From the NCBI RefSeq assembly GCF_021497505.1, contig NZ_CP069349.1:115861-179860 (forward strand): a stretch of 64,000 nucleotides of DNA, written 5' to 3'. Below are positions 1 through 8,465 of the stretch, one piece after another (the first letter of the stretch is position 1; every line of letters starts with the position of its first letter). A program made the translations under genes and the position numbers. The notes beneath the pieces were generated by a model. That model had not been told where the DNA came from and did not search any database. It saw only the letters and a list, made by a program, of their open reading frames with translations. Origin of the DNA: Turicibacter sp. TJ11. GTDB lineage: Bacteria; Bacillota_I; Bacilli_A; MOL361; Turicibacteraceae.

Positions 1-1147
1 CAGCTCCAGCACCAGGTGCAGCTGGCGTTCCGATTGAAGCAATTAAAGCTAAAATAGCAATTAATGAAATACTTCCAAATGTGACGTCATATCCGGCACT
101 TGAGGCAATGAAAATAGCGGCAATCACTTGCATAATAGCTGTTCCGTTCATATTGATCGTCATACCAAGAGGTAAAATAAATGAGGCAATCTCATTATTA
201 ACCCCTAGCTCATCAACAGTTGTTTTAGTATTTAACGGTAATGTTGCTGCGGAAGAAGACGTTGAGAATCCAAACATGGCAACTTTTCCAATTTTCTTAA
301 CAAACGGCATTGGATTTAAACGTGTTGTTACAAAAATAAATAAGGCATATCCAAAGATTAAGAATACTAATAACGTGATAACGACAGTAATTACATAAGC
401 TAACGCAGGTTTTAAATGTTCAACACCATAGATAGCAAATGTACGAGTTAATAAAATAAAAATAGCGAATGGTCCGAATTTAGTAATTAAGAATGTTAAA
501 AAGACAGTGATAATTTTATTAATATCTTCTAGTAGCTTTTTTAAAACTAAAATTTCTTTTCCTAAATGGTTAATTGATAGTCCTGTAACAACGGCTAAAA
601 AGACAATAGATAAGATACTTCCATTTGTTGAAAAAACAGATGTAATGTTATTAGGGATCGCATTGACAAAGATTAATAATGGATTTGAACCTGTTGAACC
701 CGTTTGTGCTGTAATGTTATTAATATTAACATTGAATAATCCCATTTTATTAGCAAATAACCCAACGATTCCAGCTAGAATTAAAGCGAAAAATGATGTT
801 CCTAAAAATCCACCAATTGTTTTATATGATAATCGTCCTAATGTTTTAGTATCAGAGATACGACACATCGCTAAAGCGATTGAAGTAAATACCATTGGAA
901 CAATAACTAACTGCATTGAGTTTAAGAATAATTGTCCTAAGATATAAAAGATTCCTATTGCATCTTGAGCTCCTTCGGCACTGATATCTTGAAATAAGAT
1001 TTTATTGATCGTTGCCCAAAGATCCGTATTCCCTGACGTTAATAAATTTTCACGTAATAGTAAGAATAATGATCCTGTTACTAAACCACCAATAAGTGCA
1101 ATTACCATATGAATGGCTAAACGATTGTTATTTTGTTTTTTAGTCAT
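1..1147 (-). CDS. Dicarboxylate/amino acid:cation symporter (DAACS family), partial at window edge
   Basis: Membrane symporter that couples uptake of a dicarboxylate or acidic amino acid to cation entry. About 382 codons are present; the C-terminus lies beyond base 1. The start is the ATG at 1147, preceded by an AGAGGAGAG ribosome binding site. Seen in the translation: alternating hydrophobic segments, a serine-rich stretch STSSSAATLPL and the NMNGTA motif typical of DctA/GltP-type carriers. It is a close paralogue of the complete gene at 1609-2985, with the same order of motifs, so the pair looks like a tandem duplication. Substrate cannot be told from sequence. It has its own promoter and a long leader with a terminator-like hairpin. 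Confidence 0.93.
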   Translation of the reverse strand, partial: MTKKQNNNRLAIHMVIALIGGLVTGSLFLLLRENLLTSGNTDLWATINKILFQDISAEGAQDAIGIFYILGQLFLNSMQLVIVPMVFTSIALAMCRISDTKTLGRLSYKTIGGFLGTSFFALILAGIVGLFANKMGLFNVNINNITAQTGSTGSNPLLIFVNAIPNNITSVFSTNGSILSIVFLAVVTGLSINHLGKEILVLKKLLEDINKIITVFLTFLITKFGPFAIFILLTRTFAIYGVEHLKPALAYVITVVITLLVFLIFGYALFIFVTTRLNPMPFVKKIGKVAMFGFSTSSSAATLPLNTKTTVDELGVNNEIASFILPLGMTINMNGTAIMQVIAAIFIASSAGYDVTFGSISLIAILALIASIGTPAAPGAGA

Positions 1148-1221
1148 TGAGTAAGTCTCTCCTCTTTTCATAGATGTTAGGACCCAATCACCTCATCTTA
1201 TGAAACAACTTGTATAAGATG

Positions 1222-1262
1222 AAAAAAAGCCTTAAGTCCCATTGATTTCACGAACTTAAGGC
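1222..1262 (-). terminator. Terminator-like hairpin inside the leader of the partial symporter gene
   Basis: On the minus strand GCCTTAAGT (1262-1254) pairs perfectly with ACTTAAGGC (1237-1229) and is followed by seven U residues (1228-1222). It lies between the promoter at 1385-1413 and the start codon at 1147, so it is placed as an attenuator, not as a gene-end terminator. No upstream minus-strand gene ends here. A second small hairpin (CATCTTAT...ATAAGATG, 1220-1193) follows directly. I recognise no known riboswitch class. Confidence 0.6.
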
Positions 1263-1384
1263 ATAAATGAATACAGCAATATTACTAAGCGATGTTTTGG
1301 TTGATCGATTAGTATGATATAACGACTATATTTTTCCTTAATTACTTCTCATGAGCAATCTTAAAGGGTTCCTACTAGTGATTA

Positions 1385-1413
1385 AATATACATTGTTCTT
1401 GAAGATGAGTCAA
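1385..1413 (-). promoter_or_regulatory. Promoter of the partial symporter gene
   Basis: Minus-strand TTGACT (1413-1408), 17-base spacer, TATATT (1390-1385). The spacer holds CATCTTCAAGA, which is shared with the promoter of the paralogue at 3122-3150. The expected start near 1377 gives a leader of about 230 nt. Confidence 0.75.
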
Positions 1414-1577
1414 GTATTTTTGAAAAAAAGAGTGAAAAATGTCACTTTTTGTACGTTGAGAATTAGAATGAAATCAGTTCTGTGATTAAAGTTTACAAGG
1501 AGTACAAGTAATAAGTTATTACAATTACAATGATTTATGAAGTATAACAATGAAAATTAATGAGTTTAATGAGAATC

Positions 1578-1606
1578 AAAAAAGAGGTCTAATTAAAGAC
1601 CTCTTT
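1578..1606 (-). terminator. Terminator of the symporter gene at 1609-2985
   Basis: AAAAGAGGTCT and AGACCTCTTTT form a perfect stem around TAATTAA just after the stop codon, with a U-run on the minus strand. The symmetry would also let it work on the plus strand. Confidence 0.85.
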
Positions 1607-1608
1607 TA

Positions 1609-2985
1609 TTAATTAATAGATAGTTTTTCAGATTCAGTGTAGTAGATTGATTCGTCTAAGCATCCTTCTGATTTAGCAACGACTACGGCTGTTGCGGCAT
1701 CACCCACTACATTAAGTGAGGTAGTCACCATTTCGATTGGGCGATTAATCGCTAAAATTAAGGAATACGTTAGAATTGTCATTTCATTCGAGTAACCCAT
1801 TGCTGTTAAAATAGTAAATAAGATGACCGTTCCTGAACCAGGAGCGGCAGGAGTTCCGACGGATGAAATTAAGGCCAACACTGAAATCATAAGAATACTT
1901 CCTAATGTTACTTCATACCCTGCACTTGAAGCAATGAAGATAGTGGCAATGATCTGATAAATAGCTGTACCATTCATATTAATCGTCATACCTAAAGGTA
2001 GGATAAATGACGTTAATTCATCTGATACCCCAAGTTCTTTTGTCACCGTTTGTTGATTTAACGGTAAGGTAGATGCCGATGAATTCATTGAGAAAGCAAA
2101 TAAAGCAACCTTTCCCATCTTTTTAATGAAATAAATAGGATTTAAACGAGTAAATAAAAAGATATAAATAGAATAACCAAAGATTAAAAATGGGAGGCTT
2201 ACTAAAAAGACAGTCCCCATATAGGCTAAAGCAGGTTTTAAATGCTCAATACCATAAATAGCAAAGGTACGTGTAATAAGCACAAAAACAGCTAATGGAC
2301 CAAACTTAGTAATTAAAAAAGTTAAAAAGACAGTGACCATTTGATTAACTTCTTCTAATAACCTTTTAAAAACTTTAATTTGATCTCCTAAATGATTAAA
2401 GCATAGTCCCGTCACAACGGCTAAAAAGACAACTGCTAAAACATTCCCATTACTTGATAAAACAGAAGTAATATTATTTGGAACAGCGTTTAAGATGATC
2501 AGTAGGGGGTTAGTTCCAGTACTTCCAGATTGAGTTGTCACATCACCAATAGCTGTTGATGTGAACCAACCAAGATGATTAGCTATTAATCCAACTAAAC
2601 CAGCGCAAATCAAAGCAGCAATTGAAGTAAATAAAAATCCTAAAACGGTTTTATAGGCAATACGTCCTAGTTTTTTTGTATCAGAAATTCGGCACATCGC
2701 TAATGCAATCGAAGTAAAAACCATTGGAATAATAATCAGTTGCATCGCATTCAAAAAGAGTTGACCAATGATATAAAATAAACCGAACGCATCACTTCCT
2801 GCTTCTGTACTAATATCTTCAAATAACAGTTGATAAATCATATTCCAAATGCCTTCTTGGTTAGATAAAAGTAGCTTTTCTCTTAAAAACAAAAATCCAA
2901 TACCAGCAATTAATCCCATGACTAAGGCAGCTGTCATTTTGATGGCTAAATGATGAGTTTTTTTAGTATGATTCTTTGCTCTCAT
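1609..2985 (-). CDS. Dicarboxylate/amino acid:cation symporter (DAACS family)
   Basis: 458 residues, the usual length of a DctA/GltP/SdcS-like carrier. The start is the ATG at 2985 with GAGGAGAAAG upstream; an in-frame extension to 3021 lacks a ribosome binding site. Features seen: a first membrane segment near residues 16-36, FNMSSASTLPL-like serine motif (SMNSSASTLPL) and the NMNGTA signature, then GTPAAPGSG near the C-terminus. It takes up dicarboxylates or acidic amino acids with cations; exact substrate is not readable. The neighbouring gene at 1-1147 is a close paralogue in the same orientation, but each has its own promoter. Confidence 0.95.
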   Translation of the reverse strand: MRAKNHTKKTHHLAIKMTAALVMGLIAGIGFLFLREKLLLSNQEGIWNMIYQLLFEDISTEAGSDAFGLFYIIGQLFLNAMQLIIIPMVFTSIALAMCRISDTKKLGRIAYKTVLGFLFTSIAALICAGLVGLIANHLGWFTSTAIGDVTTQSGSTGTNPLLIILNAVPNNITSVLSSNGNVLAVVFLAVVTGLCFNHLGDQIKVFKRLLEEVNQMVTVFLTFLITKFGPLAVFVLITRTFAIYGIEHLKPALAYMGTVFLVSLPFLIFGYSIYIFLFTRLNPIYFIKKMGKVALFAFSMNSSASTLPLNQQTVTKELGVSDELTSFILPLGMTINMNGTAIYQIIATIFIASSAGYEVTLGSILMISVLALISSVGTPAAPGSGTVILFTILTAMGYSNEMTILTYSLILAINRPIEMVTTSLNVVGDAATAVVVAKSEGCLDESIYYTESEKLSIN

Positions 2986-3368
2986 GTTCTTTCTCCTCGT
3001 GTTAATCGGTATTTCTACCATTAAATAATCTTATTTTTCTACTTTCTAAATACTCTATATGTCCTTGACTTTAAGATCGGAATAGAAGTTTGTGAAAAAA
3101 AATGTATTTAGATAGTTAATTACTATACCCTTACATCTTGAAGATGTCAATAGTGAAATTATGGGTGATAAAACAGTTGATTCACTTACTTGATTTAAAA
3201 TGAATTTAGACTTTCTATATATAAGAAAATCGAGGATCGATTTTTTGTGAAAAAATGATTAATCTATAGATGATTTCTATTAATAAACACGAAAATGTCT
3301 ACTAGATTAATTAAATAATCGGTTTTATAATGAAATTATTAACAAAGTCAATTTGAGGAGTGAAGGAA
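2986..3368. other. Divergent intergenic region symporter/aroE
   Basis: Contains the minus-strand symporter promoter (3122-3150) and, for aroE on the plus strand, a TATAAT at 3326-3331 with only a poor -35 (TAGATT at 3303). No gene seen. Confidence 0.6.
3122..3150 (-). promoter_or_regulatory. Promoter with overlapping palindrome, symporter gene 1609-2985
   Basis: Minus-strand TTGACA (3150-3145), 17-base spacer, TATAGT (3127-3122). The end of the -35 box and the spacer form the palindrome ACATCTTCAAGATGT (7 bp arms around a central C), a plausible repressor operator. The partial paralogue has CATCTTCAAGA at the same place. Confidence 0.75.
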
Positions 3369-4238
3369 ATGGAACCACGTATTACAGGTCATACAGAATT
3401 AATTGGGTTAATTGCAACACCTATTCGACATAGTAGTTCACCTAAAATGCACAATGCGGCATTTGCTAAATTAGGATTAGATTATGCTTATTTAGCGTTT
3501 GAAGTAGGTAATGAGCAATTAGAAGATACAATTAAAGGATTCCGTGCAATGAACGTACGCGGATGCAACGTTTCAATGCCAAACAAAACAGTTGTTCACA
3601 AATATTTAGATAAATTATCACCAGCAGCAGAACTTTGCGGTGCGGTTAATACCATTGTAAATGATAATGGTGTTTTAACAGGACACATTACAGATGGTGT
3701 TGGATTCATGACATCTGTTGCAGATGCAGGATTTGATCCAATCGGTAAAAAAGTAACAATCGTTGGTTGCGGTGGTGCTGGAACAGCGATTCAAATTCAA
3801 GCAGCATTAGATGGAGTAGCAGAGTTAGCTATTTTTAATATTCAAGATGCTTGTTTTGAACGTGCTAAACAAACAGTTAAAGATATCAATGAAAAAACGA
3901 ACTGTAAAGCAACATTATACGATTTAGCTGATACAGAAGAATTACGTAAACAAATGGCAGATAGCTACATGTTCATTAATGCAACAGGTGTAGGTATGAA
4001 ACCATTAGAAGGTCAAACATACATTAAAGATGCTTCAATGTTACGTCCTGAATTAATCGTTTGTGATGTTGTTTACAGCCCAGCTAAAACAGCTTTATTA
4101 GAATTAGCAGAAAGCGTTGGTTGTCCGACATTAAACGGATTAGGAATGATGTTATTCCAAGGAGCAGCTGCTTTCAAATTATGGACAGGACAAGAGATGC
4201 CAATCGATCACATCAAAGAAGTTTTAAATTTAAAATAA
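3369..4238 (+). CDS. aroE: Shikimate dehydrogenase (NADP+)
   Basis: Reduces 3-dehydroshikimate to shikimate in the cytoplasmic shikimate pathway. 289 residues, normal for AroE. The ATG at 3369 is chosen because GAGGAG at 3355-3360 sits 8 bases before it; the longer GTG start at 3360 overlaps that site. Visible motifs: SSSPKMHN substrate-binding segment near the N-terminus, NVSMPNKT with the catalytic lysine, GCGGAGTAI nucleotide-binding loop, and GLGMMLFQG near the C-terminus. aroQ follows after 15 bases, so the two are co-transcribed. The nucleotide-binding loop and overall form could also fit a quinate/shikimate dehydrogenase; the aroQ partner favours biosynthesis or coupled quinate use. 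Confidence 0.95.
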   Translation: MEPRITGHTELIGLIATPIRHSSSPKMHNAAFAKLGLDYAYLAFEVGNEQLEDTIKGFRAMNVRGCNVSMPNKTVVHKYLDKLSPAAELCGAVNTIVNDNGVLTGHITDGVGFMTSVADAGFDPIGKKVTIVGCGGAGTAIQIQAALDGVAELAIFNIQDACFERAKQTVKDINEKTNCKATLYDLADTEELRKQMADSYMFINATGVGMKPLEGQTYIKDASMLRPELIVCDVVYSPAKTALLELAESVGCPTLNGLGMMLFQGAAAFKLWTGQEMPIDHIKEVLNLK

Positions 4239-4253
4239 GAGGAGACGAATACG

Positions 4254-4703
4254 ATGAAAATCTTAGTATTAAATGGTCCAAACTTAAACATGGTTGGAAT
4301 TCGTGAAAAAGGAATTTACGGAAGCCGAAACTATGCTGATATCGTAGAATATATTAAAGAAGAAGGAACAAAACGCGGGCATGAAATTGAAGTTCTTCAA
4401 AGTAACTATGAAGGACAAATTATTGAGTGGTTCCAAAAAGCATACTTTGAAAACTATGATGGAGTGATCATTAATCCAGGAGCACACACTCATTACAGCT
4501 ATGCGATCCATGATGCAATTAAGGCTGCTGCAGGAGTTCCAACAGTTGAAGTTCATATTTCAAATGTTCATGCACGTGAAGAGTTCCGTCATAAATCAGT
4601 AACAGCTCCAGCATGTATTGGACAATTATGTGGATTTGGTGAATTTGGATATATTTTAGCTATTCAAGCATTAGAAGACTATAAAGCAAAACAAAATGCT
4701 TAA
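4254..4703 (+). CDS. aroQ: 3-dehydroquinate dehydratase, type II
   Basis: Dehydrates 3-dehydroquinate to 3-dehydroshikimate, the substrate of the AroE just upstream. 149 residues, typical of the dodecameric type II enzyme. Motifs: LNGPNLNMVG at the N-terminus, QSNYEGQIIEW, NPGAHTHYSYAI with the substrate-binding asparagine and histidine, and EVHISNVHAREEFR with the conserved arginine. Ribosome binding site AGAGGAGACG. A strong terminator at 4745 ends the aroE-aroQ unit. The other pathway genes seen here (aroC, aroA) are 45 kb away. Confidence 0.96.
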   Translation: MKILVLNGPNLNMVGIREKGIYGSRNYADIVEYIKEEGTKRGHEIEVLQSNYEGQIIEWFQKAYFENYDGVIINPGAHTHYSYAIHDAIKAAAGVPTVEVHISNVHAREEFRHKSVTAPACIGQLCGFGEFGYILAIQALEDYKAKQNA

Positions 4704-4744
4704 TTAAATTAACCTCTCATTCGTTAATTAATATTCATCTCATA

Positions 4745-4779
4745 AAGACTTAGTAACTTTTATTACTAAGTCTTTTTTT
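4745..4779 (+). terminator. Terminator of aroE-aroQ
   Basis: AAGACTTAGTAA pairs with TTACTAAGTCTT (12 bp) followed by a run of T. Confidence 0.9.
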
Positions 4780-4872
4780 GATCCTTTAGTAAGCGCTTTA
4801 AATATAATTTTGAATGAAAGACATATAATGTAGTAAGTCACTGAATTACTTTTTGAAAAGGAAGTGAACGAA

Positions 4873-5013
4873 ATGAAAAAGAGAGGGGTTATCATCATCT
4901 TAATAGGTCTATTTATTGGATATTTAATATCATCTTTGTTTAGCGTAAACGATACAAATCTTGATCATATGGATGAATCAGCTCATCGTCAGCCATGGAG
5001 TTTAATCTATTAA
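4873..5013 (+). CDS. Small single-span membrane protein, 46 residues
   Basis: Starts at the ATG at 4873 after AAAGGAAG. Begins MKKRG, then one hydrophobic segment of about 19 residues (VIIILIGLFIGYLISSLF), then a short polar tail ending PWSLIY. The positive N-terminus predicts the tail outside. Its stop lies 15 bases before the next gene, so the two are probably co-expressed. Function unknown. Confidence 0.65.
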   Translation: MKKRGVIIILIGLFIGYLISSLFSVNDTNLDHMDESAHRQPWSLIY

Positions 5014-5028
5014 CTGGGGGAATGCACT

Positions 5029-5703
5029 ATGCAAGAAATGAAGAGTGTCGAATTAAGGCAGTACATTAAAAATAGTTTTATTAGAAGTGGGTTAAGTTAT
5101 TTTGGGTATGGCCTTGTTTTAAGTTTTATTACTGTTTGTCTTGGATATGGAACTTTTTTAAGTCATTCCAAACATATGATGCTTCGTTCTATTTATTATG
5201 GTAGGATTGAAGAATATTTATTAATCTTGGGAATCGGTATTTTAGTGATGATCAATATTTCTATTTTTTCAAGTGCAATTAAATCATTTCATCAGTTTAA
5301 GCAATTTCTGTTAGCCAATGATGTGAAGTTAGTCACCTCTCATCCAACGACATCAAATCTCTCAATTGAAGTAGCTCTTCAGTATTTAAATGATGAGGAA
5401 CTTGTCTATGAAAATCGTCATTTAATTATGACAAGTCAATATGTTATTGTTCTTGAGGGAGAGGCTTGTATTCAACCTAGACAGTTACTAAAAGCGGCGT
5501 ATATCAACTTTCATGATTTTAAGCAAATGGAATCGATGCATTTAAACTATTTAAAAACAGTAACACTTGTCTTTGAAAATGGTGAAGTGAAAAAAGTGAA
5601 CTGTCATTATATTGAAGAAGCAAAAGATTTATTAAATGCACTAAGTCAACAAGGGGTTAGTGTTTATCATGGAATTGACTCTTACAGAAGAATCAGTGAA
5701 TAA
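5029..5703 (+). CDS. Membrane protein of unknown function with two membrane segments
   Basis: 224 residues. Start ATG at 5029 after CTGGGGGAATG. Two hydrophobic segments near residues 20-42 and 62-84, then a soluble part of about 135 residues rich in beta-type sequence. I do not recognise the family. The small membrane peptide directly upstream is likely its operon partner. A terminator follows at 5707. Confidence 0.8.
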   Translation: MQEMKSVELRQYIKNSFIRSGLSYFGYGLVLSFITVCLGYGTFLSHSKHMMLRSIYYGRIEEYLLILGIGILVMINISIFSSAIKSFHQFKQFLLANDVKLVTSHPTTSNLSIEVALQYLNDEELVYENRHLIMTSQYVIVLEGEACIQPRQLLKAAYINFHDFKQMESMHLNYLKTVTLVFENGEVKKVNCHYIEEAKDLLNALSQQGVSVYHGIDSYRRISE

Positions 5704-5706
5704 TAA

Positions 5707-5738
5707 AAAAGCTTTATCGCAAGATAATGCTTTTTTTA
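5707..5738 (+). terminator. Terminator after the 5029 gene
   Basis: AAAAGC-TTTATC-GCAA-GATAA-TGCTTTT hairpin followed by T residues, right after the stop codon. Confidence 0.75.
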
Positions 5739-5788
5739 TTGGGGAAAAGGTGCTACTTAGTTTATAATAGAGTCAAGAGGTGGTAAAG

Positions 5789-6493
5789 TTGTATCAATTA
5801 ACAGGGCGTATTAGATTTAGTGAAATTGGAGAGGATGGCCATTTAACACTTCATCATTTAATTAATTATTTTCAAGACTGTAGTACTTTTCATCTAGAAG
5901 ATATTGGGCTTGGTGCTGACTATTTCATGAGTCACGACTTGGCTTTTTATATGTTATCATGGCAAATTGAAATTAATCGCATGCCTGTATTAGGTGAAGA
6001 AATTAAAGTAGGAACATTAATTTATGGATGTAAAGGAATGTTTGGTTATCGAAACTACGTTTTATTTGATAAGGATGATCGCGTGCTTGCTTACGCTAAC
6101 TTATGTGGATGCTTTTTTAATCCTAAGACTGAAAGTTTTGTGAGACTAACAGAAGAAGAGTTAGAAAAATATCCAATTGAACCCAAATGGGAGATGGAGT
6201 ATTTACCAAGAAAAATTAAAGTACCAACTGATCAAACTTACTTAGAATCCATTCAAATTCATCAATATCAAATCGATACAAACGGACATGTGAATAATAG
6301 TCAGTATGTTGCGATAGCAATGGAATACTTACCAAAAGGAGTCACAATCAAGCAAGTCCGAGTCGATTATAAAAAAGCTGTTCAATTTGGTGAGAGGTTA
6401 ATTCCGGCTACTTCACAAGATGATGAATACTATTATGTGACATTGTATCGCCAAGATCTTAATCCATCTGTCATTGTCGCTTTTAAAATTTAA
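5789..6493 (+). CDS. Acyl-ACP thioesterase
   Basis: Hydrolyses acyl-acyl carrier protein to free fatty acid. 234 residues from the TTG at 5789, which is 5 bases after AGAGGTGG and gives the usual family N-terminus (YQLTGRIRFSEIGEDG). A GTG at 5780 is the alternative. Seen: tandem hot-dog fold pattern, HHLINYFQDCSTFHLEDIG in the first half and DTNGHVNNSQYV in the second, the asparagine/histidine region of the FatA/FatB-like bacterial family. Stands alone between two terminators. Confidence 0.88.
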   Translation: MYQLTGRIRFSEIGEDGHLTLHHLINYFQDCSTFHLEDIGLGADYFMSHDLAFYMLSWQIEINRMPVLGEEIKVGTLIYGCKGMFGYRNYVLFDKDDRVLAYANLCGCFFNPKTESFVRLTEEELEKYPIEPKWEMEYLPRKIKVPTDQTYLESIQIHQYQIDTNGHVNNSQYVAIAMEYLPKGVTIKQVRVDYKKAVQFGERLIPATSQDDEYYYVTLYRQDLNPSVIVAFKI

Positions 6494-6495
6494 CG

Positions 6496-6526
6496 AAAGG
6501 ACCCATAAAAGAGGGTTCCTTTTTTG
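6496..6526 (+). terminator. Terminator after acyl-ACP thioesterase gene
   Basis: AAAGGACCC and GGGTTCCTTT form a stem (one mismatch) followed by T residues. Confidence 0.8.
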
Positions 6527-6631
6527 TTATAATGTGTCATTTTTTTATTCTTTCGTTCATAAACTGTAATATTAGTCACTCAAAGTTGAGAGGTTGTCAG
6601 TTAAAGAAATGAATTGGGGTAGGGAGATGAG

Positions 6632-7255
6632 ATGATGGCGATAGTTGAGGATGAATGGATGACAGACGATGGAGCTATCTCATTAATTAAAGCAGCAAAT
6701 GAGATGCTTGATTATTGTGAACTATGCGAAAGTAAGGGAAATGAATTCATAAAAATAGCGAATTGTATCTTAAGTCGGCAAGAATATTATGATTTTTTAG
6801 ATTTATATAAACGTTTTGATAATAATTACGGTATTTTAGAAAGCTTGATTTCACAACTAACTCATCCAGCAACTATCTTACAAGCCGTTTCGGTCTCTGC
6901 AATTATTAAAGAAATTCAGCGAAATATTGACGAGTTAGTTCAGATCATGGAATTATCAAATGATCGAATGGAGAGTGAACAAATCGATATTCATATGGCG
7001 CACCTCATTGAGCAGTTAAGTGATGTTATAGACTTTGATGCTATTAATTATGATGATTTGTCCGAGGCGATGACGCATACCTTTATGATTTTAAGTGTAT
7101 TAGATATTTTTGATGACGCTTATCAGCAAGCATACTACCCAATGAATGTTTTACATATTAAATCATTTGATACGAAACTAGAGGCATATACTTATGCATT
7201 AGAACATGGAATTAGTAAAGATTTTATTTTAAATCGTTTAGTCCATTCGTTATAG
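6632..7255 (+). CDS. Hypothetical acidic helical protein
   Basis: 207 residues, start ATG at 6632 (or 6635) after AGGGAG. No membrane segment or signal peptide. The sequence is acidic and looks mainly alpha-helical, with long amphipathic stretches in the middle (IIKEIQRNIDELVQIMEL). I do not recognise a family. It stands between the thioesterase gene and a convergent patatin gene, sharing the bidirectional terminator at 7288. Confidence 0.75.
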   Translation: MMAIVEDEWMTDDGAISLIKAANEMLDYCELCESKGNEFIKIANCILSRQEYYDFLDLYKRFDNNYGILESLISQLTHPATILQAVSVSAIIKEIQRNIDELVQIMELSNDRMESEQIDIHMAHLIEQLSDVIDFDAINYDDLSEAMTHTFMILSVLDIFDDAYQQAYYPMNVLHIKSFDTKLEAYTYALEHGISKDFILNRLVHSL

Positions 7256-7287
7256 CGTTTTTAATCATGATGTTTTTATGAACAGAT

Positions 7288-7321
7288 AAAAGGATTGAAA
7301 AGATCACTTTTCAATCCTTTT
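7288..7321. terminator. Bidirectional terminator
   Basis: AAAAGGATTGAAAAG and CTTTTCAATCCTTTT form a 15-bp perfect stem between two convergent genes; it includes the first base of the minus-strand stop codon. Confidence 0.9.
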
Positions 7322-8153
7322 AGTGTTTAAAGGAATCCATTACTTTAGAAGCATCAAGATAACCTAGTTCGTAAATATTTTTAAGTTTATTAATATTTTT
7401 TTCGAATCGACCAATTTCTAATGGAGAAGTGGGGGCGATCACCGTTGCTTTTTGTTGTTGCTCGAGTTCTTTAATGAATTTAAGTGTGTCATTATATGTC
7501 ACGTGTCGATTATCGAGTGCTTTAATTAAATTTGGATATTTTTTTAATACGTTAGAATAGATTAATCGAAAGCTTTCTGGTTTTTTGATATAACTTCGAT
7601 CACGAGTTAAGACGATAATGACATGATCACATCCATCTGCTAGTGCCTGTTTCACCGGAATAGAATCGGTCGCACCGCCATCTAAATATAATCCGTTTTG
7701 ATATTCAATAATAGGGGAGAAGACTGGAATAGATGAAGAGGCTTTTAAAATTGTGCTGTCGTGATCAAGATGTGTTTTATCAAAGTAAACAGGACGGCCT
7801 GTTAAAACATCGGTTACTCCTAATTTATACTCAATGGGAGAGTTTAAAAAAGTTTCATAATCGAATACATCGAGCTCATGGGGAATGACATCAAAGATAA
7901 AATCTAAACCGAATAAAGATTTCGTTTTAATAAAGTTAGATAAACTGAGATAGCGTTTATCGCTAATGTAATTGGTATTAACTCGATAGCTTCGTCCTTT
8001 TTGGTTAGATAAATAGGAGATTCCGTTACAAGCACCCGCTGAAACTCCAATTACATAGTTAACAGAAATTTGATGATCGAGAAAGTAGTCTAAGACGCCA
8101 CTTGTATATAGGCCTCGCATACCGCCACCTTCTAAAACTAAACCGATTTTCAT
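7320..8153 (-). CDS. Patatin-like phospholipase
   Basis: 277 residues, serine hydrolase with a Ser-Asp dyad acting on lipids. Motifs: LEGGGMRGLYTSG oxyanion-hole loop at residues 6-18, GVSAGA with the nucleophilic serine near residue 39, and LDGGATDSIP with the catalytic aspartate near residue 157. Resembles the bacterial RssA/YlbK-type single-domain patatins. ATG at 8153 follows AAAGGAGCATTC. Its lipid substrate cannot be stated. Confidence 0.92.
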   Translation of the reverse strand: MKIGLVLEGGGMRGLYTSGVLDYFLDHQISVNYVIGVSAGACNGISYLSNQKGRSYRVNTNYISDKRYLSLSNFIKTKSLFGLDFIFDVIPHELDVFDYETFLNSPIEYKLGVTDVLTGRPVYFDKTHLDHDSTILKASSSIPVFSPIIEYQNGLYLDGGATDSIPVKQALADGCDHVIIVLTRDRSYIKKPESFRLIYSNVLKKYPNLIKALDNRHVTYNDTLKFIKELEQQQKATVIAPTSPLEIGRFEKNINKLKNIYELGYLDASKVMDSFKH

Positions 8154-8465
8154 ATGAATGCTCCTTTTAAGTAAGATGAATAGATAAGAACAGATTATTT
8201 TTATATTACAAAAATGTTTAACTAAATAATAGTTTGCCTTTTATTGTCTATTACAATTCGTATGGCAGACTACACAATCCCTTGATGTGTTAGGATGAAT
8301 GTCAATTTTACTTGTATTGATACATAGTAGTATTTTTAGGAAGGAATTTTATCAAATTGAGAGTGGTTTTGTCGAAGAAATCAGATTTATAGATTCTTCA
8401 CTTTGTCTTGTTCTTCAAACATATGTTAAAATGAAGAGGAGTTAAAGAAAAAGGAGGTTTTAAAC
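8154..8465. other. Divergent intergenic region patatin/radical SAM
   Basis: 312 bases. On the plus strand TTGTCT (8403-8408), 18-base spacer, TAAAAT (8427-8432) is a likely promoter for the radical SAM gene. No gene seen. Confidence 0.55.

Larger units (their letters stand above)
1148..1608. other. Gene-free stretch between the two symporter paralogues
   Basis: Holds the promoter and attenuator-like leader of the partial symporter (1148-1413) and the terminator of the upstream paralogue (1578-1606). I see no further gene in it. Confidence 0.7.

Noticed and set aside
81..947. Plus-strand ORFs of 105 and 146 residues (81-398 and 507-947).
   Set aside because: They lie opposite the partial symporter gene, which has clear family motifs in the other direction.
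1321..1380. GGAACCC and ATGAG in the symporter leader as a possible T-box element.
   Set aside because: The T-box consensus near the terminator and a specifier stem are not present in the right places.
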